Of a DNA stretch of 64,000 nt, positions 33,085-41,795 are shown in pieces. The DNA is from JBBRHQ01 sp963720735 (GTDB lineage: Bacteria > Actinomycetota > Thermoleophilia > Solirubrobacterales > 70-9): positions 124,001 to 188,000 of the forward strand of contig CAVRGL010000002.1 in the NCBI GenBank assembly GCA_963720735.1, written 5' to 3'. A program made the position numbers and the translations under genes. Numbering within the stretch: position 1 is the stretch's first letter; the number at the start of each line of letters is the position of its first letter. Below the pieces are notes generated by a model. The model made no database searches. It was not told where the DNA came from and saw only the letters and a list, made by a program, of their open reading frames with translations.

Positions 33085-33795
33085 CTAGAAGATGTAGTTG
33101 CGCAGCTTCGGAGCTTCGAGCACGGTCACCCTGCCGCGGCCGCAGCGAACCACGCCGGCGCGCTCGAGCTCTGCCAGGAAGCGGCTTACGCTCTCCCGCG
33201 AGGTGCCGGCAAGCTGGGCGAGGTCGGACTGGTTCATTCGGATCGTGATCCCGCCGCCGTCCGAGACCGGGGCCTCATCGGCGACCAGCTGGGAGAGGAC
33301 ACCGGCCACCCTGCTGGGCACCGTCTGGAAGGACTGCCGGGCGATCCGCTCGTTGGCGGCGCGAAGCCGCCTGACCAGCGCCGCGACCAGCTTCACGGTG
33401 ATCCCCGGATGGCGGGCCAGGAGCGCCCGCACGTCCGCCGCCGGCAGGCCGAGGAGCTCGCCGTCGCTGAGCGCCTCGACACTGGCCGAGCGCACCTCGC
33501 CGTCGAGCATCGCCAGCTCGCCGAAGATGTCGCCCCGCCCCAGGGTGGCGAGGGTGATGGCACGTCCGTCGGGATGCTCGCGGGTGACCCGGAAGTCGCC
33601 GGAGCGGACGATGTAGCAGGCGTCGGAGCGATCGCCCTCATGGAAGACGCGGGTGCCCGTTGGAAAGGAGCGCGGCACCGCGACCCGCGAGAAGCGGACC
33701 AGCTCCTCCTCTTCGAGCTGCGTGAACAGCGGAACGCGTCTCAGCAGCTCGACCGCACTCTCCTCCGCTGCAGCCACAGCTCGATTATCGCCCAC
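33085..33795 (-). CDS. Crp/Fnr-family transcriptional regulator
   Basis: 236 residues. The N-terminal cyclic-nucleotide-binding beta-roll includes GDIFGELAMLDGEVRSASV (phosphate-binding cassette with Glu and Arg), followed by the dimer helix and a Crp-type winged helix with NQSDLAQLAGTSRESVSRFL. Phosphate-cassette residues favour cAMP binding. No Cys cluster of Fnr. First gene of the SnoaL-pcm-ASCH run, which it may regulate. Confidence 0.92.
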   Translation of the reverse strand: MGDNRAVAAAEESAVELLRRVPLFTQLEEEELVRFSRVAVPRSFPTGTRVFHEGDRSDACYIVRSGDFRVTREHPDGRAITLATLGRGDIFGELAMLDGEVRSASVEALSDGELLGLPAADVRALLARHPGITVKLVAALVRRLRAANERIARQSFQTVPSRVAGVLSQLVADEAPVSDGGGITIRMNQSDLAQLAGTSRESVSRFLAELERAGVVRCGRGRVTVLEAPKLRNYIF

Positions 33796-33810
33796 CGGGC
33801 CGCGATCCGT

Positions 33811-34575
33811 TCAGGCAGCCTGGCAGCGCGGACACCAGAAGGTGGTTCGGTTGGCGTCCCCCTGCCCGGCAGAGCGGATCGGGCCCCCGCAGCGAGGGCA
33901 GGGCTCGCCGCTGCGCCGATAGACCTTCACGGAGCGTTGCCCGCTCACGACCGAGACCTCCATCAGCTCACGGGCGGCGGTGATCGCCGCCTCCAGCTCC
34001 GCATCGGTGAGGCTCGAAACGGCCCGCCACGGATCGAGCCTGGCGGCGAAGCAGGCCTCGCTCTTGAAGACGTTGCCGATTCCGGCGAGCAGGCGCTGAT
34101 CGAGCAGGGCGTCGCCGAGCTCGCGGCGGGGATCCTCAGCTCGAATCCGGGCGGCCGCCTCGGACGGCTCGAACTCCGCGGAGAGGATGTCGGGGCCGAG
34201 CCGGGCCAGCTTGGCGTCGCGCCGCAGCTGCTCGGAGCGCAGGACCCTGAGCGTCGGCCCTCCCCATTGCACCGCCTCGTGGCTGCTCCCCCGGAACACG
34301 GCCCAGGCGCGACCTGGCGGCTTCGCCCAGCCCTCACCGCGCCGGTAGAGATGCCAGGAGCCGCTCATCCCGAGGTGGCTGTGCAGGGTCAGCGTCCCAA
34401 AGTCGAGCAGCAGGTGCTTGCCGCGGGCGTCGGCGCCGCGCAGCACCCTCCCGTCGAGGCTGTCGACGCCGGCGGCGCGCCCCCGCGGGTTGGGCGCCTC
34501 GGCGCTGACCTGCTCGCCGGCCAGCGCCTTGGAGATCCTCCTCGCCGCCCTGAGGATCGTGTCGCCCTCCGCCAT
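33811..34575 (-). CDS. nei: Nei/Fpg-family DNA glycosylase-AP lyase with Ala in place of Pro2
   Basis: 254 residues, closely built like mycobacterial Nei next to lhr. It starts MAEGDTI where the family has MPEGDT: the nucleophile Pro2 is Ala (codon GCG) while Glu3 is kept. The catalytic Lys in RGKHLLLDF, the HSHLGMSGSW strand, LLDQRLLAGIGNVFKSE and the zinc finger (Cys226, Cys229, Cys248, Cys251) are all present. An N-terminal amine on Ala could still react, as NEIL3 uses Val2. The ATG follows the lhr stop with no gap, so it is translationally linked to lhr. Confidence 0.92.
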   Translation of the reverse strand: MAEGDTILRAARRISKALAGEQVSAEAPNPRGRAAGVDSLDGRVLRGADARGKHLLLDFGTLTLHSHLGMSGSWHLYRRGEGWAKPPGRAWAVFRGSSHEAVQWGGPTLRVLRSEQLRRDAKLARLGPDILSAEFEPSEAAARIRAEDPRRELGDALLDQRLLAGIGNVFKSEACFAARLDPWRAVSSLTDAELEAAITAARELMEVSVVSGQRSVKVYRRSGEPCPRCGGPIRSAGQGDANRTTFWCPRCQAA

Positions 34576-37500
34576 CTACGCGGTCGCCGTGAGCTTGCGG
34601 GGTCCACGGCTGAAGCCCGCGGCGATCAGGGTCTCCTCGTGCCCGGAGCCGATCACCGGCTCTCCGTCGAGCTTCTCGATCCCCAGCTTCGGCAGGTTTC
34701 CGGTGACGACCGCCTCGGTGAGCGCCGACATCGCCTCCGCCAGCTCGGCCTCCGCCAGCTCCGCCAGCCGCAGGATCCCCCGCCCGCCGCGCTCGACGTA
34801 GACCACCGGCTCGCCGTCGCGCAGGAGGACGTAGGCGCCGGGCGCCCGGGCGGGCCGGCGGCCGCCCTCGAGCTTCGGCCAGGGGAGCGAGGCGCCATAG
34901 GGGTTGGCGGGATCGGTGGCGGCGATCAGCAGGTGGGATCCATCCGTCGCGGGCAGCGAGCGCAGCCGCTCGACCGCGCCCGGAAGCGCGAACTGGGCCC
35001 CGCCGAGGCCCTCGACGAAGTAGCCGCGGCGCGCGGTCCCGAGCAGCTCCAGATTGCCCAGCTCCGCATAGAGCGTCGAGAAGCCGCCCGGCACGCCCTC
35101 GGCGAGCACCGTCTCGCGGGTGACGATGCCGTAGCGCTCGAGCATCAGCTCCGCCTGGGCGCGCAGCCTCGGCCCGATCGCCGGCGCGTCGGAGAACAGG
35201 CCGGCGGTCAGCGACCAGCGTCCCTGCACCGTGGCCCCGGCGCCGGCGCGGCGGCTGGAGAACCGCCGCCCGCGGCGCTCGGATGAGCTCACCGAGCGCA
35301 GCCGAGGGGCACGCAGCGGGGCGAAGGCGTCGTTGGTCACCTCACCTGCCCAGGCCAGGTCCCAGAGTGCTGTGTGGAGCTCTTCGGTGGGCGCCTCGAT
35401 ATCGGCCTCGAGGTCGAGCCAGAAGCTCGGCCCGGAGGCGAGGCGCTCGCGGATCGCCTCGTGGACCTCCCCCCCGGGCCGCTCGAGCTTCGCGTTGGAG
35501 GGCGGCGGCCCGGCCAGGCGTATGTCCTCTCGGTAATACAGCGCCACCCGGCCGTCGCTTCGGCCCAGGGCGCCGGCGCCCAGCCAGACCACCTCGCCGC
35601 TGGTGCAGAGCTCGTCCAGCCAGGCGGGGCTGTAGGCGCCGAGCCGCCTTGGAAGCACGTCCTGCTCCCAGACCTTCGGGGTGAGGACGACTCCCTGGAG
35701 GGGGATCAGCGCCTCGCGGAGGCGGTCGACGCCCGCTCCAGCGGGCCGGTAGGCGTCGAGGTTCTGCCAGCCGGGGAGGAAGCGGGCGAGCTGGCTGCGA
35801 TCGGCCGGCTCGACCTCGCGCCGCAGGTGGGCGAGGCTGGCCCGCCGCACCCGCCGCAGCACGTCGGCGTCGCACCACTCGCGCTCCGTTCCTCCCGGAA
35901 GCAGCTCGCCGCGGATCAAGGCGCCCTCGCGCTCGAGCTCCCGCAGGGCCGGGGTCGGATCGTTCCCGTAACGCCGCGCCGGCTGCGCGGTGGGGAACGG
36001 CCCGTGGGTGCGCGCGTAGCGGCCGAGCAGCGCGGCCATCGGGTCGGGGTGCGGCTCGAGGAACGAGTCGGGGAGGCCGGCCGGCGGTGGCACGCCGAGC
36101 GCGTCGCGGTAGAGCCCGGCGTCCTCGGCGGCTATGTAGCGCTCCTCTCCGGCGACCCGGACTCGGGCGACCCGACGCTCCGAGACCAGCTTCTCCAGCA
36201 TCGAGGCCGCCGAGTACCCCTCGGCGACTCGCTCGGCGCACTCTGCCTCGCTCAGGTCCCCGAGGTTTCGCAGCACCTGCTGCAGGGCGTCGCGGTCCTT
36301 CGCCTGCCCGGCCTCGGTGCGGTGCTGAAGCTGCGCCTCGACCTCCTCCAGGGCCTCGGGCTCGATCAGCTCCCGCAGCTCGTCCTGGCCCAGCAGCTCG
36401 CGCAACAGCTCGCGGTCGAGCGCCAGGGCCGCAGCGCGGCGCTCGGCGTTCGGCGTATCGCCCTCGTACATGTAGGTGGCGACGTAGTCGAAGAGCAGCG
36501 AGGACGCGAACGGGGAGGCGGTCTGCGTCTCGACCTCGACCAGGGTCAGCCGGCGGGAGTGAAGGCGCCTGAGGATGTCGTCCAGGGACGGCAGGTCGAG
36601 GACGTCCCTCAGGCACTCGCGGTAGGTCTCGAGGATGACCGGGAAGCGCGGATAGTCCCTGGCAACCTCGAGCAGGCTCTGCGACTTCAGCCGCTGCTGC
36701 CAGAGGGGGGTCCGCTTGCCGGGATACGCGCGGGGGATCAGCAGCGAGCGGGCGGCGTTCTCGCGGAAGCGCGCGCCGAACAGGGCCGAGCCGGAAAGCT
36801 CGGCGACGACCAGATCCTCGAGCTCGTCGGGCTCGATCAGCACCAGGTCGGACGGCGGCGGCTCGTCGGCGTCGGGGAGGTGGACGACGATGCCGTCGTC
36901 GGACCAGATCGCATCGGCCTCGAGCTCCCGCTCGGCGCGGATCTTCTGGGCGAGCGCCAGCCCCCAGGCCGCGTGCACGCGTCCCCCGAACGGCGAGAGG
37001 ACACAGACCCGCCAGTCGCCGATCTCGTCGCGGAAGCGCTCGACGACGATCGACTCGTCCGAGGGCACGACCCTGGTCGCCGCCTGCTGCTCGCGCAGGT
37101 AGCTGACCAGGTTGCGGGCGGCCCTGGGATCGAGGTCGTAGTCGACCGCCAGCTCCTCGGGGTCGCGTGACACCGCCTCCCTGGCGAAGGCGCCGATCGC
37201 CTTGCCGAGCTCCGCCGGGCGCCCGATCCCGTCGCCGCGCCAGAAGGGCACCGCTCCGGGCGTCCCGGGAGCCGGGGTGACGATCACCCTGTCGCGGGTA
37301 ATCTCCTCGATCCGCCAGGTCGAGGCCCCGAGCAGGAACGACTGCCCCGGGCGCGCCTCGTAGACCATCTCCTCGTCCAGCTCGCCGACCCGGCGACCGT
37401 CGGGCAGATGTACGCCGAAGAGGCCGCGGTCCGGGATCGTCCCAGCATTGGTGACGACCAGCTGCCGCGCCCCCTTTCTCCCGTGGATCGTGCCCGCGGT

Positions 37501-39087
37501 GCGGTCCCAGACGATCCGCGGGCGCAGCTCGGCGAAGCGGTCCGACGGGTAGCGGCCGTCGAGCATGTCGAGGACGTTCTCGAGCTGCTCTCGGGAGAGC
37601 TCGCGGAAGGGCTCGGTGGCGGTGACGAGGCGCTCGACGTCTTCGACCTCCCACTCGTCGAGCGCTGCCATCGAGACCAGGTGCTGGGCCAGCACGTCGA
37701 GTGGGTTGGCCGGGATCACCGTCTCCTCTATCTCGCCCTCGCGCATCCGCTTGGCGACCACCGCGCACTCGAGCAGGTCGCCCCTGAACTTGGGGAAGAT
37801 CCGGCCCTTGGAGACCTCGCCGAGGCCGTGACCGGCGCGGCCGATTCGCTGCAGGCCCCTGGTCACCGACTTCGGCGACTCCACCTGGATCACCAGGTCC
37901 AGCGCTCCCATGTCGATCCCCAGCTCCAGCGAGGAGGTGGCGACCAGGCAGGGAAGCTTCCCCGACTTCAGCAGCTCCTCGACGTTGATCCGCTCTTCAT
38001 GTGAGAGGGATCCGTGATGAGCGCGGGCGATCTCGGGGGGCTCGTCCGAATCGGCCTCGCCAGGATAATCCTCGAGGTTGAGCTCGTTGAGGCGCTTCGC
38101 GAGGCGTTCGGCGCCACGGCGGTTGTTGACGAAGATGATCGTCGAAGTGTGCTCGCGGACCAGCCGCAGCAGCTCCGGGTAGATGGCCGGCCAGATGCTG
38201 CGGGGATTCGAGGCGCCGTCGAAGTTGGGATCGACCCGGTCGGGTGAGGTGTGCTGGCTCGGCGTCCCCTCGGCCGGGCGCCCGGGGACGTCCGCGGTGC
38301 CGCTGCTGCCGGGATCGGACATGTCCTCGACCGGGACGACGATCTTGAGGTCGAGGGCCTTCTTGTGGCCCGCGTCGACGATCCGGCACTCCCGGTTGGG
38401 CCCGACGAGGAAGGCGGCGATTCGCTCCAGCGGGCGCTGGGTCGCCGAGAGGCCGATCCGCTGCAGCCCCTCTGCGGCCTCTCCGGACGCGCCATCGGAC
38501 CTCTCCGCCAGCCACTCGAGCCGCTCGAGGGTGAGCGCCAGGTGCGAGCCCCGCTTCGACTGCGCCATCGCGTGGATCTCATCGACGATCACCGCCTCGG
38601 CCGAGGCGAGGATCTCCCTGGCGCCGGAGGAGAGCATCAGGTAGAGCGACTCCGGCGTCGTGATCAGGATGTCGGGGGGATCGCGGCGCATCGAGCGGCG
38701 GTCTGCCTGGCTGGTGTCGCCGGTGCGCAACCCGACCGAGATCTCCGCGGCGGCGCCCCCGATCCCGCGCAGCGGCGCCCGCAGGTTCCGCTCGATGTCG
38801 TAGGAGAGGGCCTTGAGCGGCGAGACGTAGACGATGCGGACGCCCTCGCCCCGCTCCGGCTCCCTGGTCAGGCGGTCGATCCCCCAGAGGAAGCTGGCCA
38901 GGGTCTTGCCGGACCCCGTGGGGGCGCAGATCAGCGCGCTCTCACCGCCGGAAATCGCCTCCCAGCCGCTGGTCTGGGCCGGCGTCGGGCCCTCGAAGGC
39001 GCCCTCGAACCAGCGCCGCACCGGGTCGCTGAACGGTGCCAGCGGATCCGGCGGCGTGCCGGAGCTGGGCTCGGCGCCGGGGCTCAT
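34576..39087 (-). CDS. lhr: Large ATP-dependent DNA helicase Lhr
   Basis: 1,503 residues, the full long Lhr with helicase core and C-terminal extension. Walker A is APTGSGKT at 55-62 and the DEIH box is at 169-172; later motifs include ATSSLELGIDMG and QRIGRAGH. The C-terminal half contains a winged helix and the Lhr-CTD regions. A 3'-to-5' helicase involved in DNA repair in mycobacteria. The lhr-nei order matches Mycobacterium tuberculosis (Rv3296-Rv3297), which argues for a shared repair role. Confidence 0.95.
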   Translation of the reverse strand: MSPGAEPSSGTPPDPLAPFSDPVRRWFEGAFEGPTPAQTSGWEAISGGESALICAPTGSGKTLASFLWGIDRLTREPERGEGVRIVYVSPLKALSYDIERNLRAPLRGIGGAAAEISVGLRTGDTSQADRRSMRRDPPDILITTPESLYLMLSSGAREILASAEAVIVDEIHAMAQSKRGSHLALTLERLEWLAERSDGASGEAAEGLQRIGLSATQRPLERIAAFLVGPNRECRIVDAGHKKALDLKIVVPVEDMSDPGSSGTADVPGRPAEGTPSQHTSPDRVDPNFDGASNPRSIWPAIYPELLRLVREHTSTIIFVNNRRGAERLAKRLNELNLEDYPGEADSDEPPEIARAHHGSLSHEERINVEELLKSGKLPCLVATSSLELGIDMGALDLVIQVESPKSVTRGLQRIGRAGHGLGEVSKGRIFPKFRGDLLECAVVAKRMREGEIEETVIPANPLDVLAQHLVSMAALDEWEVEDVERLVTATEPFRELSREQLENVLDMLDGRYPSDRFAELRPRIVWDRTAGTIHGRKGARQLVVTNAGTIPDRGLFGVHLPDGRRVGELDEEMVYEARPGQSFLLGASTWRIEEITRDRVIVTPAPGTPGAVPFWRGDGIGRPAELGKAIGAFAREAVSRDPEELAVDYDLDPRAARNLVSYLREQQAATRVVPSDESIVVERFRDEIGDWRVCVLSPFGGRVHAAWGLALAQKIRAERELEADAIWSDDGIVVHLPDADEPPPSDLVLIEPDELEDLVVAELSGSALFGARFRENAARSLLIPRAYPGKRTPLWQQRLKSQSLLEVARDYPRFPVILETYRECLRDVLDLPSLDDILRRLHSRRLTLVEVETQTASPFASSLLFDYVATYMYEGDTPNAERRAAALALDRELLRELLGQDELRELIEPEALEEVEAQLQHRTEAGQAKDRDALQQVLRNLGDLSEAECAERVAEGYSAASMLEKLVSERRVARVRVAGEERYIAAEDAGLYRDALGVPPPAGLPDSFLEPHPDPMAALLGRYARTHGPFPTAQPARRYGNDPTPALRELEREGALIRGELLPGGTEREWCDADVLRRVRRASLAHLRREVEPADRSQLARFLPGWQNLDAYRPAGAGVDRLREALIPLQGVVLTPKVWEQDVLPRRLGAYSPAWLDELCTSGEVVWLGAGALGRSDGRVALYYREDIRLAGPPPSNAKLERPGGEVHEAIRERLASGPSFWLDLEADIEAPTEELHTALWDLAWAGEVTNDAFAPLRAPRLRSVSSSERRGRRFSSRRAGAGATVQGRWSLTAGLFSDAPAIGPRLRAQAELMLERYGIVTRETVLAEGVPGGFSTLYAELGNLELLGTARRGYFVEGLGGAQFALPGAVERLRSLPATDGSHLLIAATDPANPYGASLPWPKLEGGRRPARAPGAYVLLRDGEPVVYVERGGRGILRLAELAEAELAEAMSALTEAVVTGNLPKLGIEKLDGEPVIGSGHEETLIAAGFSRGPRKLTATA

Positions 39088-39243
39088 TGGAGTGATCCTG
39101 GGGTCGCTGTTCGGCTCGATCTCAAACCCGCGATGTTACGCCTCGGACTAGACCGGTTGACCGCGCGGTCGGCCCTGTGGTACGGAATACCCAATCCGGC
39201 GTCTTGTCTTAGGCCATCCGGCGATCGAAGGAGAGGAGTGGAA

Positions 39244-39684
39244 ATGTCCCGAACTCGGAAGGCGGCGGCCTTCCTGATCGTGGCGATACTCGTGCTTGTG
39301 ACGGCGAGCGTGGCGTTAGCGCGGCACGCAAACGGCATCTACCGCACGAAACCCCCAGCCAACCGCACGACCTTTCTCGATCTGAGCTTCACCGCGACGA
39401 AGTCGAAGGTCAAGACGGTGCGATACAGCTACCGGGCCAATGGTCACTGCAGCAACGGGAGCTCGCCGGTCGGTGACGAGACGTCGTATTTGATTTCTCC
39501 GGCGTCGATCAACTCAGCGGGCAAGTTCACTATCAGTGAGGCGAATTCCGGCGGCAGCACTCTCAAAATCAGCGGCAAGGTAACGGGGCGGAAGGCATCA
39601 GGCACCTTCCGGGTCAAGTTCAGCAACCCCGGCGTGACCTGTGACACAAAGACGATGCGCTGGAAGGCATTCCATCTGGGCTAG
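39244..39684 (+). CDS. Small secreted protein of unknown function
   Basis: 146 residues after ATG 39244, which has a strong GGAGAGGAG site 6 bases upstream. Signal peptide at about 6-27 (AAAFLIVAILVLVTASVALA). The mature part is Ser/Thr/Lys-rich, predicted all-beta, with two Cys (positions near those of GHCSNG and GVTCDT) that could form one disulfide. Base composition is less GC-rich than its neighbours. The same frame is open further upstream, antisense to lhr, but this is not supported. No family recognised. Confidence 0.75.
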   Translation: MSRTRKAAAFLIVAILVLVTASVALARHANGIYRTKPPANRTTFLDLSFTATKSKVKTVRYSYRANGHCSNGSSPVGDETSYLISPASINSAGKFTISEANSGGSTLKISGKVTGRKASGTFRVKFSNPGVTCDTKTMRWKAFHLG

Positions 39685-39711
39685 CCACCCAAGCTTCCAC
39701 CAACCCCCGGG

Positions 39712-39760
39712 GTCGAGTGGCCGAAATCATCTGCCATATGGTTGATTTCGTCCACTCGAC
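39712..39760. repeat. 49-bp hairpin palindrome, copy 3 (solo)
   Basis: Read on the minus strand it has arms GTCGAGTGGACGAAATC and GATTTCGGCCACTCGAC, identical at all 34 positions to copy 1, yet the 15-base loop is different (AACCATATGGCAGAT). It stands alone, 28 bases after the small secreted protein gene and 39 bases from the stop of the convergent glycosidase gene. Confidence 0.88.
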
Positions 39761-39798
39761 TTGGGGGCGATGCGGGCGTGGCCCGTACCGCGGCGCGG

Positions 39799-40995
39799 CT
39801 AGCGGACCGGCCAGCCCGCCGGGTGGTGGTAGAGCAGCGGAGCCGGGGTCGGCGCGGCGAACGGCCTTGCCGCCGAGCCGCTCGAGGAGGCGCTGGCGGG
39901 ACCCGCGTTCGCCTTGCCGCCTGCGAAGCGGACGTAGGCGTGCCATGAGGGCTTCGGCCTGAAGCCGGCGCCGAACAGGCCCGTGCTGTCGCAGAAGTTG
40001 CAGGTTCCGGCGAGGTCGTCGAGCGAGAACCAGTAGACCCGCTTCAGGTGCCAGGGTTTGCGGTACCTGCGGAAGACGCTGAAGGCTCCCTTGAGCTGCC
40101 TGGCCTGGCCCCTGCGGCCCTTCTCGAAGGAGTTGCCGCCGTGACCCGAGCCCCAGCCGACCTCGGTTATCCAGAGGCCGGTGCGGCCGTCGCCGTGGCG
40201 CTTCATCACGTTGCGGACCTGGTTGATCGTCGCCTTCAGGTAGATGTAGGAGCGCGAGTAGGGGTGCAGGGCGACGCCATCGAAGCTCCTCTTGATCCCG
40301 GGTGAGCGCCGGTACATCAGGTCGAGGAACGCTCTCGCCGCGTAGGCCTTGGGCGGGCGCTGCGCGGGGAGCGCGAACATCCCGCCGAGGATCACCCGCG
40401 CGTGCCGGTCGGCGGAGCGGATCGCCCGGTGGGAGACCTTGACGAGCTTTGCGTACTTGGTCGGCGAGGGGCGCTTGGTGAAGTAGAAGAAGTTCTCCTC
40501 GTTCCAGACCTGCCAGATGTGAATCGGCCTGCGCGGGATCCCGGGGTTGGCGGCCCAGAAGGTCCCCGACGGGCCGTAGCGGCGCACCGCCGCCTTCAGG
40601 AAGGAGGCCCAGGCACGGCGCTGCGTGGCGCTACCTACCGGCAGCGTGGTTTCGGTTCCCGTCACCCAGTGCGGGGATCCGTAGATCGCCGGCAACAGCT
40701 CGAGCCGGTGACTCGCCGCCCGCGCAACGGCCGTGTCGAACCCGGACCAGTTGAACGACCCCTTCGTCGGCTCGACGTTGGGCCAGGCGACCGTCAACCG
40801 GACGCTGTCGACGCCGCCGCGCTTGATCCGGGCGAAGTGGCTGCTGCTCGGGAGCACCTGGGGCACGACGCCCCAGAAGTCCTTCGGCACCCGGGCCGAG
40901 GCCGCATCGCTCCAGCAGGCGAACAGCCCGGTCGCGGCGATCAGGATCGCCGCGCAGGCACCACTTCGAGAACGCAACCTCAGACTCGAGCTCAT
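39799..40995 (-). CDS. Secreted clan-A glycoside hydrolase (GH39/GH5-like)
   Basis: 398 residues with a signal peptide (about 1-34). The barrel has the two clan-A glutamates: acid/base in VWNEENF and nucleophile in WITEVGWGS. The VRLTVAWPNVEP strand and FDGVALHPY strand are typical of the PslG/GH39-like groups. A Ser/Ala-rich tail ends the protein. Located at the left of the polysaccharide locus and 10 bases after the surface-protein gene upstream, it may trim the exported polymer (inference). Confidence 0.83.
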   Translation of the reverse strand: MSSSLRLRSRSGACAAILIAATGLFACWSDAASARVPKDFWGVVPQVLPSSSHFARIKRGGVDSVRLTVAWPNVEPTKGSFNWSGFDTAVARAASHRLELLPAIYGSPHWVTGTETTLPVGSATQRRAWASFLKAAVRRYGPSGTFWAANPGIPRRPIHIWQVWNEENFFYFTKRPSPTKYAKLVKVSHRAIRSADRHARVILGGMFALPAQRPPKAYAARAFLDLMYRRSPGIKRSFDGVALHPYSRSYIYLKATINQVRNVMKRHGDGRTGLWITEVGWGSGHGGNSFEKGRRGQARQLKGAFSVFRRYRKPWHLKRVYWFSLDDLAGTCNFCDSTGLFGAGFRPKPSWHAYVRFAGGKANAGPASASSSGSAARPFAAPTPAPLLYHHPAGWPVR

Positions 40996-41005
40996 GTGGG
41001 AACGC

Positions 41006-41614
41006 TCAGCCCGCGTTGGGCGTCTGGACTGCCTCGGAGTCCCCCCGCTGGCGGCGCGCCCGCAGGACGACGAAGATCACCGAAGCGATGGCACCGAGGC
41101 CGAGCCCGACGAGGATCCCGGCCAATGGCGAGGAGCCACCGCCGCCGCTGTCCGACTTGTACCCGGCGTTGGAGGCGTTCACGGTCTCCGGTCCATTCCC
41201 CTGGGTCGGGGCGGCGGTTCCGCCGCTCGATCCCGCCGACGTGCTGCCGCCGTGGTTGCCCGAACCAGACGAACCTGACGGAGCCGAGCTTGGTCCCGAC
41301 GGCGGGGAGGATCCACCGCTGCCGCCGGCGGCGCCGCCCTGGGAGGAGTTGCCGCCTCCCGAGCTCTGATTGTTGGAGCCACCGTTGTTGTTCTTCTTCT
41401 GCTGCTTCTTGTTGGGGCCCGTGGCGGTGGGCAGCCTGTCCTGGTACTGGGCTCCGGCCGAATCGGCCTGGGCGATCACCGGGAAGGCGGCAAACGCAAG
41501 CACCAGGACGGCCGACAAGGCCGAGAGGCCCGTCCGCCGAGAGCGTGAACGGAGATACGCGTTTCCCTGCATCGTGCGGAAGATTAGCCGAAAAGCTGTT
41601 GTCTGCAATTTCAT
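41006..41614 (-). CDS. Gly/Ser/Asn-rich membrane-anchored surface protein
   Basis: 202 residues from ATG 41614, with AAGGTGGG just upstream; an ATG at 41572 is possible and the frame is open to 41824. A signal segment (LSALSAVLVLAFAAFPVIAQA) is followed by a long low-complexity Gly/Ser/Asn linker from about 80 to 150, then a transmembrane helix (SPLAGILVGLGLGAIASVIF) and a short Arg-rich cytoplasmic tail. Looks like a wall-spanning anchor protein with no catalytic domain. Upstream of the GH39-like glycosidase gene in one unit. Confidence 0.72.
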   Translation of the reverse strand: MKLQTTAFRLIFRTMQGNAYLRSRSRRTGLSALSAVLVLAFAAFPVIAQADSAGAQYQDRLPTATGPNKKQQKKNNNGGSNNQSSGGGNSSQGGAAGGSGGSSPPSGPSSAPSGSSGSGNHGGSTSAGSSGGTAAPTQGNGPETVNASNAGYKSDSGGGGSSPLAGILVGLGLGAIASVIFVVLRARRQRGDSEAVQTPNAG

Positions 41615-41795
41615 CCCACCTTGGTCGGGGTTCGACTGGGCTCGACGCGATCGGGGCCGCCAAGCCCCCCTGCCGCTTCGGCTACTCCTAGCCGTCCTGC
41701 CCAGATTCAAACCCGGGCCGGCCAACAACGTTTCGCGCCCCTTGTTTCGCGCCCCCTGAATTTCACCCGCCCGGCGGTCCCGAGGGCTCGACGGC

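Noticed and set aside
38251..39243. N-terminal extension of the small secreted protein
   Set aside because: The extension is antisense to lhr; the signal peptide and ribosome site place the start at 39244.
26888..39760. A CRISPR array formed by the 49-bp palindromes
   Set aside because: Only three copies, spaced 0.9 and 11.8 kb apart, with no regular spacers and no cas genes.
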